A model generated the notes under the pieces. It made no database searches. It was not told the DNA's origin and saw nothing but the letters and a program-made list of their open reading frames with translations. From positions 1-64,000 of the forward strand of contig NZ_JBDWXV010000015.1 in assembly GCF_039982735.1 (NCBI RefSeq): DNA of 64,000 bases, in the 5' to 3' direction. Shown one piece after another: positions 19,785-28,471 of the stretch (within the stretch, counting starts at the first letter, position 1; every line of letters begins with the position of its first letter). The position numbers and the translations under genes are program-made. The DNA comes from Saccharospirillum sp039982735 (GTDB taxonomy: Bacteria; Pseudomonadota; Gammaproteobacteria; Pseudomonadales; Natronospirillaceae).

Positions 19785-21512
19785 TCAACGAGCGCGCCCG
19801 GCATTCCAGGCTTCCAGTAAATCGTCGTAGCGGATGGTCTGCCCTGGGGGTTTTTCGTTGGCCAGTACCGCCTTCGGTGCACCAGGTTGAGATAGCCAGT
19901 AGTCAGCGCCTTCCGCATCGACAAGTCGCTCTATGTGCGGTCGACATACCTCGGTCTGTACCGTGCGCTGCATCGTAGACATCACCCGGTCTTGCTCGGT
20001 GGCTAGCTGATCCAGCGCTTCCTGTGGGGTTTTGATGCCAGATACGGCGTCAGCAATGTTGGGCCACCAGCGCTCGGACAACCTTGGATAATCCGGGACG
20101 TTGTTGCCGGTCGGAGTCCAGAACGCCCGGGCCGGGCTGCGATAAAACTCCACCAGACCACCAAGCCTGGGGGCCATTTCAGTCATCGCCCCGGAAGCCA
20201 GGTCTGAATCACGAATTGGGGTCAGTCCGGTCAGGGTCTTCTTCAGGGAGACGGTTTTCGAGACAGTAAACTGAGCGTACAGCCAGGCCGCTTGCTGGCG
20301 CTCAAGGCTCATGAAGCGGGGAATTGTCCAGGCACCCACGTCCTGATAGCCCAGTTTCATCCCCTCTTCCCAGTAGGCGCCATGGGGCGACGGGGCCATG
20401 CGCCACTTGGGTGTACCGTCGGCGTGAGTAACCGGCAGACCGGACTGCAACAAATCGTGGGTAAAGGTGGTGTACCAGAATATCTGCTGGGCAATGTTGC
20501 CATTGGCTGGCAATGAACCGGCCTGTTCGAAGGTCAGGCTCTGTGCTTCCGGGGGTGCGAATCGCTTTAGCCAGTCAATGTAAGTAGTCAGCGCGTAGAC
20601 CGAGGCCGGAGCATTGGTGGCACCGCCTCGCGCTACGTGTGAGCCTACCGGACGGCAATCCTCCACCCGTATGCCCCACTCATCGACCGGCAATCCATTA
20701 GGCAGACCCGGGTCGCCGGCACCCGCCATGGAAAACCAGGCATCGGTAAAACGCCAACCAAGCGAGGGATCCCGTTTTCCGTAGTCTGAATGGCCATACA
20801 CACGCTGCCCGTCGAGTTGTCCGACGTCGTCGGTGAAAAACTCGGCAATGTCTTCATAGGCCGACCAGTTGACGGGCACACCAAGGTCATAGCCATAACG
20901 CTCGGCGAATCGGGCTTGCAAGTCGGGGCGTTCGAACCAGTCATAGCGGAACCAGTAAAGGTTGGCGAATTGCTGGGTCGGCAACTGATAGATTTCCCCA
21001 TCGGCGCCGCGCACGAAATCGAGGCCAATAAAGTCTTCGATATCCAGTGTCGGCAAGGTCACTGCCTCCCCTTCATTGGCCATAAAATCACTGAGTGACA
21101 GAATTTTTCCGGATCTGAAATGCGTGCCAATCGAATCGGAATCGTTGGCGAACAAATCAAACTCATTGGTACCGGATATCATTTGCAACCAAAGCTGGTG
21201 TATGACCTGATCTTCACGGGCGATGACATGATTAACCGTTATACCGGTGATCTCTGAAAACGCGCGGGCCAAAACCTCCGATTCATACTCATGCGTCGCA
21301 ATGCCTTCACTCAATACGTTGATGATCATACCCTGCAGTGGTTCGGCTGCAGATCTGAACCAGTCAAGTTCGGCCCGCTGCTGCTCCCGGGTCAGGGTGG
21401 AGGGGGTGAATTCCTGGTCTATCCAGGTATCCAGAACATCGGCCAGGGTTACCTGGCAGGCACAGCACATCATCAGGACGGCCGCCCGAAAAAAGGAATG
21501 AGAATTGAACAT
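19785..21512 (-). CDS. Second GlpV-like glycerol binding protein
   Basis: 575 residues, a full-length paralogue of the GlpV protein encoded at 21845-23578. Shared stretches include THEYES, YQLPTQQFANLYWFR, NWSAYEDIAEFFT and RRDPSLGWRF-like sequence. A signal peptide is present (AAVLMMCCACQVTLA), so it is periplasmic. The start at 21512 (MFNSHSFF) follows GAAGG. It is separated from the transporter operon by two terminator-like hairpins and is followed at once by a chemoreceptor gene. It may therefore have delivered ligand to that receptor rather than to the importer (inference). No disruption is seen in this gene itself. Confidence 0.85.
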   Translation of the reverse strand: MFNSHSFFRAAVLMMCCACQVTLADVLDTWIDQEFTPSTLTREQQRAELDWFRSAAEPLQGMIINVLSEGIATHEYESEVLARAFSEITGITVNHVIAREDQVIHQLWLQMISGTNEFDLFANDSDSIGTHFRSGKILSLSDFMANEGEAVTLPTLDIEDFIGLDFVRGADGEIYQLPTQQFANLYWFRYDWFERPDLQARFAERYGYDLGVPVNWSAYEDIAEFFTDDVGQLDGQRVYGHSDYGKRDPSLGWRFTDAWFSMAGAGDPGLPNGLPVDEWGIRVEDCRPVGSHVARGGATNAPASVYALTTYIDWLKRFAPPEAQSLTFEQAGSLPANGNIAQQIFWYTTFTHDLLQSGLPVTHADGTPKWRMAPSPHGAYWEEGMKLGYQDVGAWTIPRFMSLERQQAAWLYAQFTVSKTVSLKKTLTGLTPIRDSDLASGAMTEMAPRLGGLVEFYRSPARAFWTPTGNNVPDYPRLSERWWPNIADAVSGIKTPQEALDQLATEQDRVMSTMQRTVQTEVCRPHIERLVDAEGADYWLSQPGAPKAVLANEKPPGQTIRYDDLLEAWNAGRAR

Positions 21513-21654
21513 GGGAATAACCTTCACTGTGTACCCGCTCGCACCGTATTGTTAGCACGGCAATGCAGGTTTTTATTGTTCGTTTTAGGTTAAGGCTTCC
21601 TGAGACTTGCGCTTCCATCACTACCTTCGACCGACACCAGGCTTCTGGTGTTAT

Positions 21655-21679
21655 CGAAAAAGGGGCTGGAAACCAGCCC
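21655..21679 (-). terminator. Second terminator behind glp operon
   Basis: On the reverse strand GGGCTGG, loop TTT, CCAGCCCC, then TTTTT. A compact intrinsic terminator between the glp operon and the paralogous binding-protein gene. Confidence 0.75.
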
Positions 21680-21799
21680 AAGGACTCAGCACTTGTGGGT
21701 ACAAACGAGAGGGGGTTTCAGGCAGAAACCCCAGGCCGGGTGAATAGTCCGGCCGCCTCATTTGCATTAACTCTCGTGTCTAGTTGATCTGTCTGACAA

Positions 21800-21838
21800 T
21801 GTTAAAATGAGGGTTTGCTCATACGGCGAGCAAACCCC
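21800..21838 (-). terminator. Terminator of the glpSTPQUV operon
   Basis: A ten-base perfect stem (21811-21820 with 21828-21837) sits directly behind the glpV stop. On the reverse strand it is followed by TCATTTTAAC, an imperfect T tract. Confidence 0.65.
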
Positions 21839-21844
21839 AGTCCG

Positions 21845-23578
21845 TTACATCGTACCGGCAGCCATCCACTCAGCCATCATTTCATCATATGGCTGGGTAC
21901 GGCCCTGCGGCTTTTCATTGTTCAGACGAGGCTTGGGTGCACCCGGCTGATCGAGCCAGTATTGGGCATCACGCTCTTCATTGAGGATTGGAGCATACTG
22001 CTCAAACACATTGGCACGAGCCAGACGACTCATGGTGTTATCAATCGCACCGGCCAGATTATCCAGTGCTTCCTGAGCAGAAATTTCACCACTAACGGCC
22101 GGTGCCAGGTTCTGCCACCACAGCGGTGCAAGCCGCGGATAGTCAGGTACGTTGGTACCAGACGGTGTCCACATGCTCTCATTCGGGCTGCGATAGAATT
22201 CAACCAGACCGCCCAGCTTGGGAGCCAGCTCAGTCATTTCATCGGAATTGATATCAGAACGACGAATGGGTGTCAGGCCGCGGATGGTTTTTTCCAGCGA
22301 CACCGTTTTGGACACAGTGAACTGGGCAAACAACCAGGCAGCGGTACGACGGTCTTCCGGCGTGGAATCAAAGAAGGTCCAGGCACCTACGTCCTGATAG
22401 CCGACTTTCATGCCTTCTTCCCAGTACGGACCGACTGGCGATGGAGCCATTCGCCACTTCGGCGTTCCGTCGTCTTCCGTTACCGGCAATGACGGATCCG
22501 TCATGTCTGCCGTAAAGGCGGTGTACCAGAACGCTTGCTGGGCGATATTGCCCTGCGCCGGTACCGGCCCTGCTTCACCAAAGGTCATGCCCTGTGCTTC
22601 TGGTGGTGCATAGTCACGCAACCAGTCAACCATTTTACGCAGCGCGTATTCAGACGCGGGCGAGTTGGTAGCACCACCGCGGGTAACACTGGCACCAACC
22701 GGGTTGCCCTCTGCATTCACACGAATGCCCCAGTCATCGACAGGGTTACCGAACGGCAGACCCGGGTCGCCCATGCCGGCCATGGAGAACCAGGAGTCGT
22801 GGAAGCGCCAGCCCAGTGACGGATCACGACGACCATAGTCCATGTGGCCATAAACGGTTTGGCCGTCGATTTCGCGACCAGTGAAGAACTCAGCGATATC
22901 TTCATAGGCCGACCAGTTCAATGGCACACCCAGGTCATAGCCGTACTCGTCACGGAACGCCGCCTTCAGGTCTTCACGCTCGAACCAGTCGGCACGGAAC
23001 CAGTAGAGGTTGGCGAACTGCTGCGTAGGTAACTGGTAGATCTTGCCGTCCGGGCCGGTGGTGTACTGGATGCCGATAAAATCATCCAGATCCAGGCCCG
23101 GGTTGGTAAAATCGCGCCATTCATTTTCCATTGCATCTGAAATGGCAATGGTCTTCCCGTAGCGCAGGTGCGTGCCGATCGCATCCGAGTCGTTGACGAA
23201 GCCGTCATAAATGCTTCGGTTGGACTGCATTTGCGTTTGCATGGTGTTTACAACGTCACCCTCGCCGATGATGTTGTGCGTGACTTCAATACCGGTAATT
23301 TCGGCAAAGGCTTCAGCCAACACGCTCGATTCATATTCGTGTGTTGTCAGCCCTTCAGCAACGGTACTGATCTCCATGCCCCGGAACGGTTCGGCGGCCT
23401 GAATGAACCACTCAAGTTCAGCAATCTGCTCTTCACGGCTGAGCGTAGAGCGCTGAAAGTTGTTATCAACCCAACGCTCGGCCGCTTGACGATACTGGTC
23501 TTCGGCCTGAGTGTGGGCAGCAATCAGGAAAGAACCTGACATAACTAGCGATAGGTACTTCATTTTTTTATTGTTCAT
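21845..23578 (-). CDS. glpV: Glycerol ABC transporter binding protein
   Basis: 577 residues; periplasmic, with signal peptide MKYLSLVMSGSFLIAAHTQA and mature start near residue 26. It is a large solute-binding protein of the type found with the rhizobial GlpSTPQUV glycerol importer. The start at 23578 (MNNKKMKY) follows GAGGT at suitable distance; longer in-frame starts are unlikely because they place charged sequence before the signal peptide. Last gene of the operon. A full paralogue follows downstream. The glycerol assignment rests on the complete operon plus nearby glpK. Confidence 0.88.
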   Translation of the reverse strand: MNNKKMKYLSLVMSGSFLIAAHTQAEDQYRQAAERWVDNNFQRSTLSREEQIAELEWFIQAAEPFRGMEISTVAEGLTTHEYESSVLAEAFAEITGIEVTHNIIGEGDVVNTMQTQMQSNRSIYDGFVNDSDAIGTHLRYGKTIAISDAMENEWRDFTNPGLDLDDFIGIQYTTGPDGKIYQLPTQQFANLYWFRADWFEREDLKAAFRDEYGYDLGVPLNWSAYEDIAEFFTGREIDGQTVYGHMDYGRRDPSLGWRFHDSWFSMAGMGDPGLPFGNPVDDWGIRVNAEGNPVGASVTRGGATNSPASEYALRKMVDWLRDYAPPEAQGMTFGEAGPVPAQGNIAQQAFWYTAFTADMTDPSLPVTEDDGTPKWRMAPSPVGPYWEEGMKVGYQDVGAWTFFDSTPEDRRTAAWLFAQFTVSKTVSLEKTIRGLTPIRRSDINSDEMTELAPKLGGLVEFYRSPNESMWTPSGTNVPDYPRLAPLWWQNLAPAVSGEISAQEALDNLAGAIDNTMSRLARANVFEQYAPILNEERDAQYWLDQPGAPKPRLNNEKPQGRTQPYDEMMAEWMAAGTM

Positions 23579-23655
23579 GATGACCTCATTCTTGGTTCTC
23601 GAATTACATCCCTTTACTAACATCGTCCTTTCCTTTTGTTTCACATTGCTTCGGG

Positions 23656-23928
23656 TCAACCCCAGCGCATCAGTACGACTACCCAGACGACTGACAGAGC
23701 GGTTGCTACCAACACGTGAAACTCCGTAAACCCAACCATACCCAGATGAAAGAAAGCACTGGTCAGCAGACCAATAAACAGTCGATCACCCCGGGTGGTA
23801 CTGATGGGCAAAAAACCCTTGCGTTCAATCGACGGCGAGAAATACTGCCACACCGTCATACCCGCCAGAATCACCGCTATTGCAGAGAAAAAGCCGGCTG
23901 TGGGTAAAGTCCAGACCATCCAGTTCAT
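23656..23928 (-). CDS. glpU: GlpU-like small membrane protein (DUF2160)
   Basis: 90 residues with three hydrophobic stretches (AGFFSAIAVILAGMTVWQYF, LFIGLLTSAFFHLGMVGF, VLVATALSVVWVVVLMRW) and the conserved KGFLPISTTRGDRLFIGLL typical of DUF2160. In rhizobial glycerol operons a protein of this type sits between glpQ and glpV, as here. It is inner-membrane; its part in transport is unknown. 11 bases behind glpQ. Confidence 0.85.
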   Translation of the reverse strand: MNWMVWTLPTAGFFSAIAVILAGMTVWQYFSPSIERKGFLPISTTRGDRLFIGLLTSAFFHLGMVGFTEFHVLVATALSVVWVVVLMRWG

Positions 23929-23939
23929 TGGAAGTCTCC

Positions 23940-24734
23940 TCAGGTACGGCCAAGAGCGAAGCCCTTGGCGACGTGGTTACGAACAAAGTAGATAACAAAA
24001 ATGCCAGGCAAGATGGTCAGAACGCCGGCAGCCGACAACAGCCCCCAGTCAATGCCAGACGCCCCGGCCGTGCGCGTCATGATCGCCTGAATGGGCTGTG
24101 ACTCCGTTGCCGTTAAGGTGCGTGCAAGCAACAGTTCTATCCAGGAGAACATGAACAGAAAGAAGGCGGTGACCCCAATGCCCGAGCGAATCAGTGGAAT
24201 GTAGATCTTCAGGAAGAAGTTCCAGAACTTGTAGCCGTCGATGTAAGCCGTCTCATCAATTTCGATGGGTACGCCCGACATAAACCCTTCCAGAATCCAG
24301 ACAGCCAAAGCCACGTTAAACAGACAGTGAGCCAGTGCTACGGCGATGTGCGTATCGAACAAGCCGATCGAGGAGTACAGCTGGAAGAATGGCAAAGCGA
24401 ACACCGCCGGTGGCGCCATCTTGTTGGTCAGCAGCCAGAAAAACAGATGCTTGTCACCAACAAACTTATAGCGACTGAACGCATAGGCCGCCGGCAGTGC
24501 TACCAGCAAACTGATGGTCATGTTCATGGCCACATAGGTCATGGAGTTGATGTAGCCGCTGTACCAGCTAGGGTCGGTTAGAATGCGCTGGTAGTTATCC
24601 AGCGTGAAATTATTGGGAAAGAATGACAGCGCACCCAGTATTTCCTGGTTGGTTTTAAACGACATGTTGACCAGCCAGTAGATCGGCAGGATCAACAGTA
24701 CCAAATAGATGGTCAGACCAATGCGTGACTTCAT
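23940..24734 (-). CDS. glpQ: Glycerol ABC transporter permease
   Basis: 264 residues from the ATG at 24734, which follows AAAGGAGA. An in-frame ATG at 24827, two bases from the glpP stop, would add 31 low-complexity residues and has only a weak site. Six membrane segments are visible, with the binding-protein-dependent permease signature EIDETAYIDGYKFWNFFLKIYIPLI (EAA-type loop) near residue 160. It pairs with GlpP in the inner membrane. Confidence 0.88.
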   Translation of the reverse strand: MKSRIGLTIYLVLLILPIYWLVNMSFKTNQEILGALSFFPNNFTLDNYQRILTDPSWYSGYINSMTYVAMNMTISLLVALPAAYAFSRYKFVGDKHLFFWLLTNKMAPPAVFALPFFQLYSSIGLFDTHIAVALAHCLFNVALAVWILEGFMSGVPIEIDETAYIDGYKFWNFFLKIYIPLIRSGIGVTAFFLFMFSWIELLLARTLTATESQPIQAIMTRTAGASGIDWGLLSAAGVLTILPGIFVIYFVRNHVAKGFALGRT

Positions 24735-24828
24735 GGCAGAGTCTCCTTTGTACCGGGCACGAACATCGAATGAGGGGGCAGATTTCGACTTTGGCATCGA
24801 AGCACCGTTTGTCGTGGTCATCGTCATC

Positions 24829-25719
24829 TCAGCTATCCCCGGTCTTTTGCGTCGTCTTATCTTTTTGCATGTGCATGATGGTGGTGTAGAACACGAAGCT
24901 CACCGCCAGAATGATCAGAAAATAAATGATCGAGAAAGCGGCCGCAGGGCCCAGGTCAAATTGCCCGATGGCCATCGCAGTCAGTGCCTGGCTGAGGAAG
25001 GTGGTTGAACTGCCAGGGCCGCCCCCTGTCAACACAAAAGGCTCGGCATAGATCATGAACGAGTCCATAAAGCGAATCAGCACGCCAATAACCAGCACAT
25101 TGGTCAGCTTGGGCAGTTGGATGTAACGGAACACGGCCCAGCGTGAGGCGCGATCAATACGGGCAGCCTGATAATAAGCCTCAGGGATGGCGCGCAGGCC
25201 GCTGTAGCACAACAAGGCAATCAGCGGTGTCCAGTGCCAGACATCCATCAAAATAATGGTCGCCCAGGCATCGCCTGAATTTCGTGAAATGTTGTAGGCA
25301 TACCCCAGTTCACGTACCCCCCAGCCCATCAGACCAATGTCTGTGCGGGTAAATATTTGCCAGATAGTGCCCACTACGTTCAGCGGAATCAGCAGTGGTA
25401 ACGACACCAGCACCAGCGACAGTGATGCCTGCCAGCCCTTCTTGGGCATCATCAGCGCCACCAGAATGCCAAGGGGCACTTCAATGGCCAGAATGGTGAA
25501 GGAGAAAATAAATTGCCGGACAAGCGCACCCTGCAATTGCGGATCGTTCAACATCGTCCGGTACCATTCTGTACCGGTGAAGAAACGGGTATTAGCGTCG
25601 AACACATCCTGAACCGAATAGTTCACCACCGTCATCAGCGGGATAACCGCTGAAAATGCGACGACAATGAAGACGGGCAGAACAAACAACCACCCCTTGT
25701 TACTTTCAATCTTATTCAT
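24829..25719 (-). CDS. glpP: Glycerol ABC transporter permease
   Basis: 296 residues with six membrane segments (first: WLFVLPVFIVVAFSAVIPLM). The EAA-type coupling loop is IPEAYYQAARIDRASRWAVF near residue 200. The start at 25719 (MNKIESNKG) overlaps the glpT end by 8 bases, so translation is probably coupled. Forms the membrane channel with GlpQ. Confidence 0.9.
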   Translation of the reverse strand: MNKIESNKGWLFVLPVFIVVAFSAVIPLMTVVNYSVQDVFDANTRFFTGTEWYRTMLNDPQLQGALVRQFIFSFTILAIEVPLGILVALMMPKKGWQASLSLVLVSLPLLIPLNVVGTIWQIFTRTDIGLMGWGVRELGYAYNISRNSGDAWATIILMDVWHWTPLIALLCYSGLRAIPEAYYQAARIDRASRWAVFRYIQLPKLTNVLVIGVLIRFMDSFMIYAEPFVLTGGGPGSSTTFLSQALTAMAIGQFDLGPAAAFSIIYFLIILAVSFVFYTTIMHMQKDKTTQKTGDS

Positions 25720-26812
25720 GGGGAAGCTCCAACAAATATTCGTCGGCATAGACTTTGAGCCATTGCTCGGGAAAGCTGACGCGTGCTTTTTTATCCGGCA
25801 CTTTCTGATCTTCGTGCAATCGTGCCTTCATCGGAATCGAGCCGAAGCGGAACGACATGATCCGGTAGGTACCCAGATCTTCGATATCCTGAATGGTGAC
25901 CTCAAAGGCATCGTCATTGGCTTCTGTCCAGACATGGACAAACTCGGGGCGAATGCCCAGTTTGATGTTGTTAATACCGGACTGGCGCAAATGCGCGACC
26001 ATCTCATCCGCTACCGGCATCAGCTGGCCTTCAAATTCAAGACCGCGATCAGTCAGCTCCGGCGTGATGAAATTCATGCCCGGGCTGCCAATGAAGTAAC
26101 CGACAAAGGTATGCTTCGGGCTTTCAAACAATTCCCGGGGTGTACCGAACTGAACGATCTGACCTTCGAACATCAACGCGATCTTGTCGGCGAAGGTCGA
26201 TGCCTCCAACTGATCGTGTGTTACATACACCATGGTGGTGTTGAACTGCTTGTGGATCTGCTTGAGCTTGCGCCGCAGCTTCCATTTCAGTTGCGGGTCA
26301 ATGACCGTCAGCGGTTCGTCGAACAAAATGGCGGATACATCGTCCCTTACCAGGCCACGACCCATCGATACTTTTTGCTTCTGATCGGCACTTAGCCCTT
26401 TGGCTTTGCGGTTCAGCTGTTCAGTCAGCTCCAGCACTTCCGCCACTTCATACACCTTGGACTTGACCTTATGCTCAGGCACACCGATGTTGCGCAGTGG
26501 AAAAGCGAGGTTCTCGAACACCGTCATGGTGTCGTACACCACCGGGAACTGAAACACCTGAGCAATGTTGCGCTGCTCGGGTTTCAGTTTATTAACCCGG
26601 ATATCGTCGAACAGGATGTCACCATCAGAAGGCTCCAGCAGGCCGGAAATGATGTTCAGCAACGTCGACTTCCCGCACCCGGATGGGCCCAGCAAGGCAT
26701 AAGCCCCACCTTGCTCCCAGACATGCTGCATTTCACGAATGGCATAGTCTTCCGGACCTTTGGGGTTGGCACTGTAAGTATGCGCCAGTGACTTCAAGGT
26801 AATTTGCGCCAT
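25712..26812 (-). CDS. glpT: Glycerol ABC transporter ATPase
   Basis: 366 residues. Walker A is GPSGCGKST near residue 42, Walker B ILFDEPL near 163, and the switch histidine lies in VYVTHDQLEA near 196. The ABC signature is altered: LSADQ where most ATPases have LSGGQ. A C-terminal MOI/TOBE-like beta domain starts at about residue 240. With GlpS it makes a two-different-ATPase importer, which is the known feature of the GlpSTPQUV system. Two bases separate it from glpS. Named by operon homology; it is not the unrelated glycerol-3-phosphate antiporter GlpT. Confidence 0.9.
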   Translation of the reverse strand: MAQITLKSLAHTYSANPKGPEDYAIREMQHVWEQGGAYALLGPSGCGKSTLLNIISGLLEPSDGDILFDDIRVNKLKPEQRNIAQVFQFPVVYDTMTVFENLAFPLRNIGVPEHKVKSKVYEVAEVLELTEQLNRKAKGLSADQKQKVSMGRGLVRDDVSAILFDEPLTVIDPQLKWKLRRKLKQIHKQFNTTMVYVTHDQLEASTFADKIALMFEGQIVQFGTPRELFESPKHTFVGYFIGSPGMNFITPELTDRGLEFEGQLMPVADEMVAHLRQSGINNIKLGIRPEFVHVWTEANDDAFEVTIQDIEDLGTYRIMSFRFGSIPMKARLHEDQKVPDKKARVSFPEQWLKVYADEYLLELPHE

Positions 26813-26814
26813 GA

Positions 26815-27903
26815 TCAGGCCTCCACAAGTCGGGCGGGCGAGTGAACAAGCGAGCCCTGGGTATCGAAGGCATACAACTTGTGGGTCGGGAAATAGATTT
26901 TGATCTCCTGATCAACCTCGTATTCGTGGACTCCGGACAAATGCAGCACCAGCTCGAAGTGAGGGTTGCGCACGTGCAGGAAGGTCTCCGAACCGGACAG
27001 CTCGGCCAGATCCACTTTTACCGGCAGTTCAAGGTCGTCGTCGGAATGAGGCACCAGACCGATGTGCGAGGCCCGGACCCCGAACTGGTAATGCCCCGGC
27101 TGCAGCATTTTCAGATCATTGTTCAGTTGAAAGTGCACATCCTGATCAAAGGTGACTTCATTTTCTGTCACCTCACCCGGCACCACATTAATGGGCGGTT
27201 CCGAGAACATTTCTGCCGTGATGATATCGCGCGGCTTGTGGTACACCTGTGCCGTTGGGCCCATTTGCAGCAAGCGCCCCTCATGCAATACCGCTGTATT
27301 TCCGCCCAATGCCAGGGCCTCATTGGGCTCGGTCGTGGCGTAAACGGCAATGCAATTGCGTTCCTTGAACAGATTGCGCAACTCATCGCGCAACCCTTCG
27401 CGCAATTTGTAGTCGAGGTTGACCAGGGGTTCATCGAACAGGACCACCTGGGCGTCCTTCACCAGAGCACGAGCCATCGCCGTTCTCTGCTGTTGCCCCC
27501 CGGAGAGTTCCAGTGGCAGACGATCAAGCATGGACTCGATGCCCAGCATTTCAGCGGTTTCACGCACCCGCCTATCGAGCGTGCTTTTGTCCAGTTTGGC
27601 CAGGCGCAGCGGCGAGGCAATGTTTTCGTAAACGGTCAGGTTCGGGTAATTGATAAACTGTTGATACACCATGGAGATGTTCCGCTCGCGCACCGACACG
27701 CCGGTGACATCCACGCCGTTCATTAGAACCTTGCCCTTGGTTGGCCGGTCAAGTCCGGCCATCAGACGCATCAGAGTGGTTTTGCCGGAAAGCGTTCGCC
27801 CCAGCAATACGTTGAAGGAACCCGGTTCCAGTGTCAGATCGACATCCGAAATCCAGGTCTCTCCATCGACGACCCGTGACACGTTTTGCAGCGTCAATGA
27901 CAT
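26815..27903 (-). CDS. glpS: Glycerol ABC transporter ATPase
   Basis: 362 residues; first gene of the operon. Walker A is GRTLSGKTT near residue 35 (Thr-Leu in the loop, as in rhizobial GlpS), the signature is a canonical LSGGQQQR near 134, and Walker B is VVLFDEPLVNLD near 155. Where a switch histidine is expected the sequence reads AVYATTEPNEAL, so the histidine is missing; this site may be catalytically weak, leaving GlpT as the main ATPase (inference). Preceded by a leader of about 175 bases and a sigma-54-type promoter. Confidence 0.9.
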   Translation of the reverse strand: MSLTLQNVSRVVDGETWISDVDLTLEPGSFNVLLGRTLSGKTTLMRLMAGLDRPTKGKVLMNGVDVTGVSVRERNISMVYQQFINYPNLTVYENIASPLRLAKLDKSTLDRRVRETAEMLGIESMLDRLPLELSGGQQQRTAMARALVKDAQVVLFDEPLVNLDYKLREGLRDELRNLFKERNCIAVYATTEPNEALALGGNTAVLHEGRLLQMGPTAQVYHKPRDIITAEMFSEPPINVVPGEVTENEVTFDQDVHFQLNNDLKMLQPGHYQFGVRASHIGLVPHSDDDLELPVKVDLAELSGSETFLHVRNPHFELVLHLSGVHEYEVDQEIKIYFPTHKLYAFDTQGSLVHSPARLVEA

Positions 27904-28090
27904 GCTACTTACCCTTTGTCGTTATTGTTTGGTCTTGCAACCCCACTCACAGGTTGAGCGGGGTGGATAGCCTTATCGGCCTTTTGTTGTTATTTCGGTC
28001 TGAAACCGCTGTTGCTGGCCGGAATCCGGTCACTGCGTTTTTGGCTTGCCGCGGACAGATCAGATTCCGACATACTGTGATAGGAGTGTT

Positions 28091-28105
28091 ACAAGACCCG
28101 TGCCA
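28091..28105 (-). promoter_or_regulatory. Sigma-54 promoter of glpSTPQUV
   Basis: The reverse strand reads TGGCACGGGTCTTGT. This matches the -24/-12 consensus with the exact ten-base spacing, the only clear deviation being GT instead of GC at -12. Transcription would begin near 28080. The divergently encoded neighbour is a sigma-54 activator. Confidence 0.7.
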
Positions 28106-28216
28106 GAAGAAACGAAAATTATCGAATATTTTCCAACACCCTTATCTAATGGTGCTTCGCGCCCTATTTACCGCAATAAGCCCGGAAAAGCAGACGACCT
28201 GACCCTGCATCACCAG

Positions 28217-28274
28217 TGTTCAAAACTGTTCAAAGTGTTCAGACTGACCGTAAAAATGAACACTTTTGTGAACA
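28217..28274. promoter_or_regulatory. Activator-binding cluster for the sigma-54 regulator
   Basis: Three TGTTCA half-sites (28217, 28227, 28236) face two TGAACA half-sites (28257, 28269). The central pair forms a perfect ten-base inverted repeat AAAGTGTTCA/TGAACACTTT (28232-28241 with 28257-28266). It lies about 110-185 bp upstream of the -24/-12 element, the usual place for enhancer-like sites. The rest of 27904-28471 holds no gene. Confidence 0.65.
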
Positions 28275-28471
28275 ACTGACCACACCTCGGCGTTACCTTG
28301 GCAGTGAGCCCCCTGTCGAAGCTGGCCCTCAATGCTGGGAGAACGTCAGCCTGAATCTGCCGATAGACGCCTATGAACACTGCTTCACAGTTGACTTGCC
28401 CGCAAACCAATGCAGAATGTTGCGCATGGCTTGTCGCTCCACCCTGGTAATCAGTGGTACCGGAGCCGGAA

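Larger units (their letters stand above)
21513..21844. other. Gene-free stretch between GlpV and its paralogue
   Basis: No gene is supported. Two hairpins read as terminators on the reverse strand. The stretch must also carry the promoter of the paralogue gene, but no convincing -35/-10 or -24/-12 pair was recognised. Confidence 0.6.

Noticed and set aside
28388..28420. Sigma-70 promoter TTGACT with AGAATG for the activator gene
   Set aside because: The -10 matches the consensus at too few positions to call.
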